Assembly: GCA_947044405.1 (NCBI GenBank)
Contig: CAMRHE010000036.1
Span: forward strand, 186,001-250,000
Direction of reading: 5' to 3'
DNA from: Leptodactylus fallax
Lineage: Eukaryota > Chordata > Amphibia > Anura > Leptodactylidae
Length of the DNA: 64,000 nucleotides
Shown: piece by piece, positions 55,831 through 64,000 of the stretch
Layout: each line of letters starts with the position of its first letter
Numbering within the stretch: the first letter of the stretch is position 1
Program-made: the position numbers and the translations under genes
Notes under the pieces: model-generated
Told to the model about the DNA's origin: nothing
The model's database searches: none
The model's input: the letters and a program-made list of their open reading frames with translations, nothing else

Positions 55831-55845
55831 CAGCGCCATTTTGGC
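55831..55845 (-). promoter_or_regulatory. YY1-like site at the 5' end of L1 copy 2
   Basis: CCAAAATGGCGCTGG on the minus strand contains AAAATGGCG, the YY1 recognition core, within about 20 bases of the inferred L1 5' end. A YY1 site at the same position sets the transcription start in mammalian L1. Its presence suggests the copy reaches the true 5' end. Confidence 0.5.
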
Positions 55846-55850
55846 CATTG

Positions 55851-56094
55851 CTGATGATTCTATACCACATATTCTGTGGTCATACCTATGCTAGCCACCG
55901 CATCATAAATTGTGGGATTGCTGATACTTAGACTACATTTGTCCTTTTCTGTTCCCCCGATTATATGTATTTATGTAATTTACTGCTTTATGTATTTTTA
56001 TGCATTAATAAATATGTTCTATTTTTACAAATGTGTTGGATTTTTTTTGCATATTTAAACAGTTTCTAATCCCACTCTATTTTTGGATATTAGC
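55851..56094 (+). mobile_element. Possible Penelope-like 3' tail
   Basis: The segment between the L1 5' end and the resumption of the TTAA element ends in TGCATTAATAAATATGTTC and TGTGTTGGATTTTTTTTGC, like the tail at 27370-27430. It carries no hammerhead-like core and the assignment is weak. Confidence 0.3.
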
Positions 56095-56590
56095 CTCATT
56101 ATGTGATTTGTTTGCTAGACAGCCTGTAATTGAAGTAAAGGGTTTTTAAAACACATAGCAATGCATTAGCATTGCAGTGTATTGCATTAGTGATCTGACC
56201 CCCTGAGGTTCAAAACCCCTAGGGAGGGGTCTAAAAATAAAAGTTAAAAGAAATCTTTTCAAGTTTCAATTTTGGTTCCTTTTATTTTTTAAACTCAAGC
56301 GTAAACCAGAAGTGGATCCAGCTAGGAGCAGTTACGAGCATATAGTTAGGAGCATATAGGCACTATTTATTTTTATAATAGTATCCTTTTTGTAATTGTT
56401 CAATTCAATTACCAAAAATCAACGTTTCAAATGTAAGTTCCTTAGTTCTGAAGCGCTCTCATTAAATAGGAAGACATATTTGTGATCATTAAAATATTAC
56501 TGTATATCTCTGTATTTCTAGCCATTTTTCTATTTCAAAGTTCTGTTCTGGTGAATTTTGAAAACATATATGGTACACATCCTGGAAACT
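56095..56590. mobile_element. Right part of the split TTAA element and unassigned flank
   Basis: CATTGCAGTGTATTGC (56173) and GATCTGACCCCC (56193), then GGTTCAAAACCCCTAGG, match the 33921 element at 34275-34345. The end of the element is not visible; from about 56260 the sequence is unassigned. Confidence 0.6.
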
Positions 56591-56616
56591 AAGATCAAAG
56601 TGGCAACACATCGAAG

Positions 56617-57830
56617 TTAATAAAATAAGTCAAAGTGGGGGATAAGTAATGGGGTCAAGTACAGTAGCAAAGCCAGGGCGACTACTCTCTCAGGTACTAT
56701 TCTCTCTGCCCAGCTAATTAATTCCTCAAACTTCGCTATCTGATGGACTTTCTCTTTCCAGAGATATAGCGGTGGTGAGGTCGTCTGTAGCCAAAAAAGT
56801 GTTTTTGCAGCCTCTATTAAATAATTTTTCAGATCAGTTTTGGATGGGCAAAAATGAGGTTGTGGGCATGAAAGGATAGCCATGTCCGGGGTCAGATAGA
56901 ACTTGTGACCAATAATTTGAGTGATCTGATCAGAGATCTGAGTCCAGAAATCTTGAATGAGCTCACAGGACTTTCAAATATGCAATAGAGTTCCTGGTTG
57001 TTTCAACAGCACCAACACAAGTTTGAGTCTGCCAGTTTGTGATTATGTAGCCAGTCTGGGGACTTATACCACCTTGAGAATAACATAATGTGACGAGGTC
57101 GTTCAGTATGAAATGTCTCAATCTGGGCCACAAATCTATTTCACTGTCATTCTGGACAGAAAGTAAATGTGGTAAGAGGCTTGCCGGTAAAATAGGTAAG
57201 ATGGGAGGGGAGAGAGTGTCCCAAAGCCAATGCCATATTTCACATGGTCCTCGCAGTAGTGTGTCAAAATCTTGTTTTTTAACAGTTTTCTTATCTGGCA
57301 ACCACAGGTGTTGTAAGAAGGATGTACCAAACTGAGCTTCAGCGAGGGTTTTTATCATCTGTCAATGCATAGGCATGGTATAAGACATCCATCGAGACAA
57401 CTGTATTGCTCTGTAATACGTCAGCATATCTGGTAAAGCAATCCCACCTCCTGACTTTCCCTTAATCATAAGCTGGTAAACTAGTCGAGGAGTTTTGTAC
57501 TTCCAAGTGTAGCCTGAGAAAAGGTTGCAGAGGGACTGCAAAAATGCTTTCGGGAGGGGGATAGGCAGTATCTGTAAAACATAAGTGATCTTGGGAACTA
57601 TGTATGTTTGAAGGAGATTTCTCCTGCCTAACCAGGATATATAGGGAAAATCATAGGTCTTAAGAGGCTGCTTGATGTCCTATAGCAAAGGAAGATGATT
57701 TCTAGAGTAAACTTCGCTCAGTTGGTTGGGAAGGTGGATCCCAAGATGTTTAATAGAGTGCTGTTTCCAGACGTAAGGAGAGGAACTATGAATCTTCTCA
57801 GCCAAACTTGAGGGGAGTGGATAGATCCCC
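56617..57830 (-). pseudogene. L1 ORF2 C-terminal part (copy 3)
   Basis: Across frames the minus strand gives YISWLGRRNLLQTYIVPKI (57640-57590), RLVYQLMIKGKSGGGIALPD (57490-57430), MIKTLAEAQFGTSFLQHLWL (57358-57299), FDTLLRGPCEIWHWLWDTLS and LWPRLRHFILNDLV, then a decayed end with NSIAYLKVL near 56970 and ISWAERIVPERVVALALLLY (56730-56670). Each segment pairs with copy 1 (31000-32280). Confidence 0.85.
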
Positions 57831-57909
57831 ACATTCAGACATAAGGGTGATGATTGCAGGGAGTCCTTCAGCTGGGTTGGAAATTAGAAACAGAGCATCA
57901 TCTGCAAAT

Positions 57910-58403
57910 TGTAGTAGAGAAAAAATAGATCATGGCGCCCCCGTCACACAGTAATGCTAGGTTAGTAGGGAAATAGAACAGTACTAGACTGTTCAAATAA
58001 GGCTTGCCGCTGCTCTTACCGAGTGACCATCGAAAACTAGTTTGGTGGTAACGTAATAAAGAAAAAGTAGGGAAAAAAACTGGGATATTTTGGTTGAGCG
58101 CTGCAAGTAAGGGTGTATCAATAAAATGTTCGCAGAGAGAATGTTTGTGAAAAAAACCACACGTTTTATTGGTTTCACACCTGACGTAATAGGCTACGCG
58201 TTTCAACGCTGTACTAGCGTCTTCATCAGGCCATAAAATATAGCAGAGTGCAGGGCAGGAGGGGAACCAAATTTTTTTTTATTGGTTCCACACATTTGGT
58301 GTGGAACCAATAAAATGTGTGTTTTTATTCACAAGCATTCTCTCTGCGAACATTTTATTTATACACCAAAATATCCCAGTTTTTTCACTACTTTTTCCTT
58401 ATT
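57910..58403 (-). mobile_element. Penelope-like end fragment inserted in L1, inverted structure
   Basis: ATCTGCAAAT flanks the ~494-bp insertion on both sides (57900-57909 and 58404-58413), a 10-bp target duplication. Internally the segment AAACTGGGATATTTTGG...AATGTTCGCAGAGAGAATG (58075-58144) is mirrored by CATTCTCTCTGCGAACATTT...CCAAAATATCCCAG (58336-58380), so two partial copies face each other, as in the element at 37798-42599. A hammerhead-like core lies at 58196-58229 (minus). No coding sequence is present. Confidence 0.75.
58196..58229 (-). ncRNA. Hammerhead-ribozyme-like core
   Basis: Minus strand: CTGATGA (58223-58229), AG, ACGCT, loop AGTAC, AGCGT, T, GAAA (58201-58204) and CGCGT. 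Stem II forms 5 perfect pairs (ACGCT/AGCGT), plus an A-U pair next to the core with one bulged G. Downstream CGTA.GCCTAT.TACG could form a small stem III followed by GTC, a permitted cleavage triplet (58180-58200). Stem I pairing is not convincing. This is the best of the three cores. Confidence 0.6.
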
Positions 58404-59889
58404 ATCTGCAAATGTAACAAATTGTACAGTCTGTTTGTTGACACTGAAGCCATGTATGGTTGGATGTTGATGCACGGCCTGCACTAGTGTCTCTAATGTG
58501 AGAATAAACAGTGTCGGGGATAATGGGCAACCCTGCCGTGTTCCATTTGTGATAGGAAAGTAGTCTGAAAGCGTACCATTCACTTTCAGATGGGCATGGG
58601 GTTGTGAATAGAGTGAAAAAATGGCTGTGATGAAGGCTGGACGAAGACTAAAAGCAAGTAGTGTTGCTTCCATAAAGGCCCAATCGACTCTGTCGAATGC
58701 CTTTTCGGCATCAACACCTAAAAGCACTAAAGGGGATTTTCTCTTGTTGGCAATTGCAATAGCATGTAACAGACAGGTAGTATTATCCTTGTCTCCCTTT
58801 GACAAAGCCTACTTGTTTGTCACTCAAAAGGTCTGGTAGGTAGTTTCTCAATCTAAGAGCCAAGAGCTTGGCCCAAATCTTTAGGTCCTTGTTCATGGAT
58901 CTATAACTACTACATAGTTGAGGGTCTTTACCCTCTTTAGCTATAAGCGTGAAATGTGCTTCTTGAGTCTGGCATTGCATAAGATGGTCCTTACAGAAGC
59001 GAGGGAGGTGAGGGAGGAGATGTTCCCAGAAGGTTTTATAATATAATTGTGGTAGGCCATCTGGGTCCGGACTTTTGCCTATTGGGAAGCTATAAATAAT
59101 TGTGGTGAGTTCTTCTGAAGTAACCGGATGCAATAAAGCTGCCTGTGCTGAGTTTGATATAGTGGGGAGTGAGAGGTGTTTGAGGAATGCTATCGTTCAT
59201 TCTTGTTTCTCCTGAGGAGTGAGGAAAGGGGTAATGCCATTTAAAAAATATAGGTCTGAATACAAGGAGTGAAAAGAATTTGCTATTTTCCTAGCATTCT
59301 TGTCCAGATTGTCAAGTTTATTCTTGACTGCTATAATTAGAGATAAGCAAATCGAAGCTGCAGAAGTGGAATTCGATCTGAATTTCAGGAAATCTTCGAT
59401 TCGCCATGATTCTGGATTTCCTCACACTTTGATGCATCGAATAGCATTTTTTTAATAAAATGGCTGCTACACATATTAGGACAAGGGGCAAGGGACTTTG
59501 GGAGCACGGGATGACCCATAATGCTAAGCGTGCAGCTAATCAGCAGCCAGCCGGACCTGTGATGTCACCTCCCTATAAAAACACTCGCCATTTTAGGTAC
59601 AGTCATTCCACATCGCTCTTACTGTAGGGACAGACGTCGGCAGGAGCTAGGGAAAGACTTAGACAAAAGAAATTCATGGAAAGGGATTACAAGTGTAGGG
59701 GAAGGATATGGAGGAATTGAGAGAAGGATTTGGGGTGGTTGCAGGCTCATTTACAGCAAGAATTTGCAGCATAATTCACATTGCAGCACTCACTGCCGTT
59801 ATACTGCTGCTCATTACTCATATCTGTGTCTTCAAGGTAGAACACAGCAAGACTTTTGTAGTGCAGTACAGCAAAAAACAGTTAATTAT

Positions 59890-60200
59890 CATACACTAAT
59901 ATCTGCACGTATCTGTAAAAAACGCCTTTTTAAAGGCGTTTATTATAAGGGGCTTATTCACTGTTCTTCCAAGGCATAACATTAGTCAGTACTATTGTGC
60001 CAAAGAAAACTGAATTATCATCTAATAATATCTGCATGTATTTGTAAAAAAGCCTTTTTAAAGGTGTTTATTATAAGGGGCTTATTCACTGTTCTTCTAA
60101 GGCATAACATTAGTCAGTACTATTGTGTCAAAGAAAACTGAATTATCATCCAATAATATCTGCACTTATCTGTAATAAATGCCTTTAACGTGGGGAAAGA
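59890..60200 (+). repeat. ~128-bp tandem repeat in the hAT 5' region
   Basis: TTTTTAAAGGCGTTTATTAT, GGGGCTTATTCACTGTTCTT and GGCATAACATTAGTCAGTAC occur at about 59926-59990 and again at about 60054-60118, a period of about 128 bp; a third partial unit follows to about 60185. Confidence 0.85.
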
Positions 60201-60204
60201 CATA

Positions 60205-60570
60205 ACGACCATATTCGTCATTTTGTTACCAGTATAAAGTTGCAGGCCATTTATCAAAACAGTATTGTCAATAATAATTCAATAATTCTTAGTGGTTATC
60301 ACTTATTTAAAGGTGTTTATTGTTGTCTAAACCCATAAAAAGGACCATATTTGTCATTTTGTTACCAGTATAAAGTTGCAGGCCATTTTTAAAAACAGTA
60401 TTGTCAATAATAATTCAATAATTCAATAATTCTTAGCGGTTATCACTTATTTAAAGGTGTTATTTAGTGTGTAAACCCATAAGGAGGACCATATACGCCA
60501 TTTTGTTACCCGTATAAAGTTGCTGGCCATTTATCAATACAGTATTATCAATAATTCAATAATTCTGAGC
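60205..60570 (+). repeat. ~135-145-bp tandem repeat in the hAT 5' region
   Basis: GACCATATTCGTCATTTTGT, then TACCAGTATAAAGTTGCAGG, occurs at about 60208, 60342 and 60487. Spacing is 134 and 145 bp. ATAATTCAATAATTC repeats within the units explain the length difference. Confidence 0.85.
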
Positions 60571-60712
60571 CACAAATCTCTGCCTTTATCACGCTTTTTT
60601 TATTGGTGATCATTAGTGGGGGAAGAAATAAGGGACATATTTGCCGTTCTCTTCAAAGTAGAAAATAACAGGCCTTTTTGCCCTTTGCAATTAAGTTTTT
60701 TCCTCGAACAGT

Positions 60713-61346
60713 ATGTCAGACAGAGAAGCGAGAGGCCATGCACAGGGGAGGGCCACAGGCCTAAATGTTTCTGGCGCAGGAAAAGGTCGCAGCAGAGTAA
60801 GGGGTCATGGCAGCAGGGGTCAGTTACAGAGGCCTGAGCTCCCAGTGTCAAGTAGAGGTCGTTTCTTGAAAAGTAACCCAACAGTTGTAGACTGGTTGAC
60901 TCGGTCATCCAATTCATCCCAAGTCACATCAGACACCCCCAGCCAAGAGTCGGTGGGTTCATCAGACACAACCCCTAGTTGGCATGGCCCGGCAGCAGGC
61001 CCTGTGCCCTCACCTGTCCTCAACCTGCCTCTGTCCTTTTCTGTTTCCTCAGCTAGAGAACTACTCTATGCTGTGGGCTCAGATCCACTGTACAGTGAGG
61101 AGGAGGTGCTAGAGGACAGTCAGCAGCTACTGCTCAGCCAAGGTGTGGAGGAGACATCCGCCACTCCCTGCGGTAGGCGGGCAAGTAGTGATGAGGAGAG
61201 TGGCGTGGGAGCTGGTGTTGAGGAGGACATCAGTGACCTGCAGACAGTAGTGGATGATGATGTAGCCGATCATAATTGGGAGTCGGGTGATGAAGGGTCC
61301 TCATCATCATCAGGAGAAGAGGGTTGCAGCTTGCGCATGAGGTAGC
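60713..61346 (+). pseudogene. hAT transposase N-terminal region
   Basis: A 210-codon frame starts MSDREARGHAQGRATGLNVS and is Arg/Gly-rich at first (GKGRSRVRGHGSRG). It then becomes Ser/Pro- and acid-rich, ending GDEGSSSSSGEEGCSLRMR at a TAG (61343-61345). Low-complexity N-terminal extensions of this sort precede the BED finger in some frog hAT transposases. No domain is identified. The stop may be a mutation, because the same frame continues with RGSQQGGSS. Confidence 0.65.
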
Positions 61347-61499
61347 GGGGGAGTCAGCAGGGTGGCAGCAGTGTGAGGTCGGGAGCTAAACGAGCCCAGG
61401 GTAGACCAGTGCTTTCCAGCAGCCTACCTGACCGGAAAGCAGTGGTGCAGGGTTTCACGGAGGCAGTGGCGGTAGCAGTCAGTGATTGCGGAGTGTTGG

Positions 61500-62213
61500 T
61501 GGTAAAATCACCTACTCGGCGGTGTGGCAGTTTTTTATAAAGCCATCGGGGGAGGTGAACATGGACTGAAGGTGAAGCGTGGCCAGGGTGCCAATGTTGC
61601 CACCACAGCCCTGCACCAACATATGCAGCGTCAACATAAAGTGGCCTGGGAGAGCCATGGCTCTAATGTGGTGTTCCCTCCTGCTGCAGCGACCACTGCA
61701 ACACCCAGTGGCACGCACCCTATTTCAGGCAGTCAAGGCTCCACCACCTCAGCTGAAGGAAGCTGTGTGTCCTTCCCATCATCTGCTGGTCAGGATGCTC
61801 CTGCTCCTCCTCCTAGTCAGTTATTGCATCAGAAATCGATCACAGAATCTATATCAAAGAGACAACAGTATGCGTACACTAATCCAACAGTGCAGAAGCT
61901 GAACATGCTCCTGTCCAAGTTGCTGGTGCTGCAGTCACTCCCTTTCCACTTGGTGGACTCTGCACCTTTCAGAGAACTGATGGCTTGCGTCAAGCCGAGG
62001 TGTAGAGTCCCAAGCCGTCATTTCTTTGTGAAGAAAGCAGTACCAGCCCTGCACATATTTGTAGAAGAGAAGGTGGGTCAGTCCTTGAGCCTGTTGGTGT
62101 CTGCCAAAGTGCACGTCAGTGCCAACGTGTGGAACTGTAACTACGGTCAAGGACAATATATGTCATTTACAGCCCACTGGGTTAATGTGTTGCCTGCCCA
62201 GACACACCAGTAA
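61500..62213 (+). pseudogene. hAT transposase: BED zinc finger and first RNase H-like part
   Basis: The BED finger binds the transposon ends. WQFFIKPSGEVNMD (61527-61568) is its start in one frame, then a TGA and a frame change lead to KVKRGQGANVATTALHQHMQ, RQH (61570-61640; HxxxxH zinc ligands kept). The Cys pair expected between the two blocks is not seen. The open frame continues through KSITESISKRQQYAYTNP, LPFHLVDSAPFRELMACVKP and GQGQYMSFTAHWVN (62150-62190), the hAT catalytic-domain beginning. A TAA ends it at 62213, before the TDNGKNM block. Confidence 0.85.
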
Positions 62214-62242
62214 CTTGAACAGATGATGCAGCTTCTGCCTCC

Positions 62243-63246
62243 ATGTTCTCACGCCGTTGGTCCTGCAACAATGTCCGCCTTATCCTCCACTGTCTCCTCA
62301 GCCTCCACTGCAGGGACAATTCACAGTGCTCCTCCAGCATACCACATGTGCAGGGCACAGCGGTGTCACATGGTTCTACACTTTGTTTGCCTGAGCGAAC
62401 AAAGTCCCACAGGGGAGGAACTTTTCCGTGTCCTCAATCAAGAAATCGAATCCTGGCTTTCTCCAAGAGAACTAAAATCGGAACAATGGTGACCGACAAT
62501 GGGAAGAACATGGTGTCCGCACTGCCTCAAGGAGGGCTGAGCTATGCGCCCTGCATGGCGCACGTGTTCAATCTGGTTGTCAAGCGTTTCCTTAAGTGTT
62601 CACCCATCTGCAAGAAATCCTAAAAATGTCAAGGAAACTTTGCATGCACTTCAGCCACTCGTACACCACCAAGCACACCCTCCTTGAGCTGCAGCGGCAG
62701 AACGGCCTCCCACTACATCGGCTGATATGAGATGTTTCCACCTGTTGGAATTCAACCCTCTATATGTTGGATCGACTATATGAACAGAGAAAAGCCATAA
62801 ATGATTTATTGATGATCCAAGCAGATGGAGGTACTCCCCTGAGTAACTTTAACGTTAGCCAGTGGCAGCTCATGCATGACACCTGCTGTTTGCTAGTTCC
62901 CTTTGAGGAGGCCACTTTGTTAGTCAGTCGCCAGAACTATGGGATGAACAATTTCATTCCACTGATTCACATCCTGGAAAAGATGCTTTTCAATCTGGCT
63001 GGTCCGGAGACTGGAGATGTGGCGGATGAGGAGGATGAGGAGGACATTGGAACACAAACAATGTGTAGCCAAGTGGGTGGAGAGGAGCAGGAGCAACCAG
63101 AACAGCCAGAGGGAGATGAGGAGGATGAGGCAGATGACCCAGACACACCTTGGCAAAATGCAGTGGAGATGGATGCAGGGAGTCCCTCGGAGTCACTTGC
63201 ACAAATGGCCCGATGCATGCTGAATTCCTTGTGCAGTGACAGCTGA
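62243..63246 (+). pseudogene. hAT transposase: central RNase H-like blocks
   Basis: MVTDNGKNMVSALPQGGLSY and CMAHVFNLVVKRFLK (62488-62600) are the second conserved hAT block with a catalytic-type aspartate. After a stop at 62621 and a frame change, the frame 62764-63246 gives MLDRLYEQRKAINDLL, VSQWQLMHDTCCLLVPFEEA (62845-62915) and IPLIHILEKMLF, then an acid-rich insertion (DEEDEEDIG, GDEEDEADDPD). Trp of the RW motif (RWNSTLYML) is disturbed in the 62730-62770 stretch. The pieces are collinear with Ac-type transposases. Confidence 0.85.
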
Positions 63247-63897
63247 ATTGTCACCATTCAGCAAAGGGATGACTACTGGCTCTCCACCATGTTAGACCCT
63301 TGTTACCGGGGAAAAATGGGGGCCTTTTTTACACCCGATGAGAGGGAGGACAAACTGAACTACTATAGAGACATGCTATGCAGCAAGTTGGCCGCTGCCT
63401 ATCTGCACCATCGTCCATCCTCTCACATGTCCAACTTGGGGGGGCCCTGAGCGCTCAACTTGCACTGGCATGGCAGCTGTGGGTGGGGGTGGGGGTGGCA
63501 GGAGCAGTATCAGCTCCATCAGCAGCAGCCTGAGCCTAGAGTCGCTGATGAGCAGCTTTCTTCAGCTGCATAGAGTGAAGAAGCTGCTCATCAACAGCTA
63601 GACACAGAATAGAAGTTGAACCAACAGGTGGTGGTAGAGTGCACCCTGCCACCCATCTTCAAAGATCCGCCGAACTACTGGGCAGCCAAACTGGATTTGT
63701 GGCCGCAACTGGCCGAGTTTGCCCTGGAAAAGCTGTCCTGCCCGGCCAGTAGTGTGGCATCAGACCGGCGGGGGCCATAGTTACCCCAAGGAGAACTCGC
63801 CTTTCCTTTCATCTTCACAGAGACTGACCTTTGTGAAGATGAATCAGGCGTGGATCAGCCAGGATTTCCACCCACCAATGCCTGTGCAGCAGATTAA
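63247..63897 (+). pseudogene. hAT transposase C-terminus with hATC domain
   Basis: DYWLSTMLDPCYRGKMGAFF (63270-63330) is followed by YYRDMLCSKLAAAYLHH. A variable stretch with stops (63450-63640) leads to PPIFKDPPNYWAAKLDLWPQ and LAEFALEKLSCPASSVASDR (63645-63770), the hATC dimerisation domain. The expected SERVFSAAG segment is deleted after SVASDR; the following GGHSYPKENS and LTFVKMNQAWIS (63830-63870) are the end of the protein in another frame. Confidence 0.85.
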
Positions 63898-64000
63898 ATG
63901 ATCCATGCTGCCTTACCACACTTTGCCACTGGGTGACTGTATGGCCTTCTCACGCTGCTGTCACCTCCTCACTCTGCCACTGGTTCACTGTATGGCCTAC

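Larger units (their letters stand above)
51649..55850 (-). mobile_element. L1-type LINE copy 2, near full length, with ORF1 and ORF2
   Basis: The 3' end is at the T-run 51650-51658 (the poly(A) of the minus strand) and the 5' end near 55850. Going down the minus strand: 5' UTR with a YY1-like site, ORF1 (55671-54860), ORF2 with endonuclease (54564-53890), linker (53835-53629), reverse transcriptase palm remnant (about 53600-53400), C-terminal part (53368-52769) and a 3' portion. It belongs to a different L1 lineage from copies 1 and 3. It is internally deleted and has several frameshifts. Confidence 0.88.
57850..59330 (-). pseudogene. L1 ORF2 linker and reverse transcriptase (copy 3), split at FADD
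   Basis: Motifs in minus-strand order: FHSLYSDLYFLNGITPFLT (about 59280-59220), SEELTTIIYSFPIGKSPDPD (59120-59060), TLIAKEGKDP and LKIWAKLLALRLRNYLPDLL, VGFVKGRQG (58810; a frameshift follows, next frame at 58795), LVLLGVDAEKAFDRVDWAFM (58735-58676), GTRQGCPLSPTLF (58545-58508) and VQFVTFAD (58430-58408). The Penelope-like insertion starts here, and the frame resumes as LQFADDALFLISNP at 57912-57870. Compared with copy 1, this copy kept all RT motifs up to the insertion. Confidence 0.9.
56590..59337 (-). mobile_element. L1-type LINE copy 3, truncated, interrupted by two elements
   Basis: Same family as copy 1 at 28889. On the minus strand: linker (59330-59140), reverse transcriptase (59133-58414 and 57900-57850), C-terminal part (57700-56617) and a short 3' end with no clear A-tail. 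A Penelope-like piece (57910-58403) splits the catalytic box. The 5' side is cut at 59337 by the hAT transposon, so upstream parts (endonuclease, ORF1) may lie beyond the right edge of the window. Confidence 0.88.
59338..64000 (+). mobile_element. hAT transposon (Ac type), right end outside the window
   Basis: The left terminus TAGAGATAAGCAAATCGAAG begins at 59338 inside L1 copy 3. A 5' region of ~1.37 kb contains AATCCGATTCG-type blocks and two tandem arrays. Coding remnants follow from 60713: an acidic/serine-rich N-terminus, a BED zinc finger, RNase H-like transposase blocks and the C-terminal hATC dimerisation region at about 63640-63890. The 3' UTR starts near 63900 with a CCACTGG.TGACTGTATGGCC repeat. 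Frameshifts and stops make it inactive. The right terminal repeat and the 8-bp target duplication cannot be checked. Confidence 0.88.

Noticed and set aside
62967..63257. 96-codon minus frame rich in Ser and Cys
   Set aside because: Antisense of the acidic stretch of the hAT transposase.

Overview
The window looks like intergenic or intronic DNA from a large, repeat-rich vertebrate genome, most likely a frog or toad. I infer this from the repeat mix rather than from any marker gene: several Tc1 transposons, frog-type L1 LINEs, Penelope-like retroelements, an Ac-type hAT transposon, many TTAA-flanked non-autonomous elements with TTAACCCCTT ends, and one solo retroviral LTR. The sequence is AT-rich with spliceless, broken reading frames. 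I found no host protein-coding gene, rRNA or tRNA gene, or CRISPR array. Every long reading frame belongs to a mobile element, and none is clearly fully intact.

Layout. 1-1343: a Tc1 copy on the minus strand that runs off the left edge. 1500-2175: a degenerate ~20-bp satellite containing a ~200-bp palindrome. 3193-3467: a small MITE. 6105-~11600: a TTAA-type element built of tandem ~300-390-bp blocks, into which a solo LTR (6461-6904), an LTR-like piece (7381-8039) and a TA-flanked MITE with a 31-bp minisatellite (9180-10295) have inserted. 13203-15180: several MITEs and a foldback element. 15185-16779: a full-length but frameshifted Tc1. 16800-21590: mostly unrecognised AT-rich sequence. 21713-24717: a 3-kb TTAA element carrying ~390-bp tandem blocks. 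24838-26397: a second Tc1 family with an almost complete transposase, inserted in a fragment of a third Tc1-like element. 27861-32750: a truncated Tc1 abutting a 5'-truncated, internally deleted L1. 33921-35177: a TTAA element with matching ends.

The most interesting block is 37798-42599. It is a Penelope-like retroelement arranged as two inverted copies. It retains an N-terminal ORF fragment and the C-terminal end of the GIY-YIG endonuclease, has lost the reverse transcriptase, and carries hammerhead-ribozyme-like cores in both inverted ends. A Tc1 with an uninterrupted DD34E catalytic domain sits in one arm.

The right third is layered: foldback and TTAA MITEs (45439-51257), an L1 with both ORFs recognisable (51649-55850) placed inside another TTAA element, a second L1 of the same family as the first (about 56590-59337) whose reverse transcriptase is split at its FADD box by a Penelope-like insertion (57910-58403), and finally the 5' two thirds or more of an Ac-type hAT transposon (59338 to beyond 64000) with decayed BED finger and hATC domains.

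The features do not form a functional gene system. They record the relative order of element activity. Nesting shows that the TTAA elements were present before the LTR, MITE and L1 insertions, and that the FADD-split L1 predates the Penelope-like insertion.
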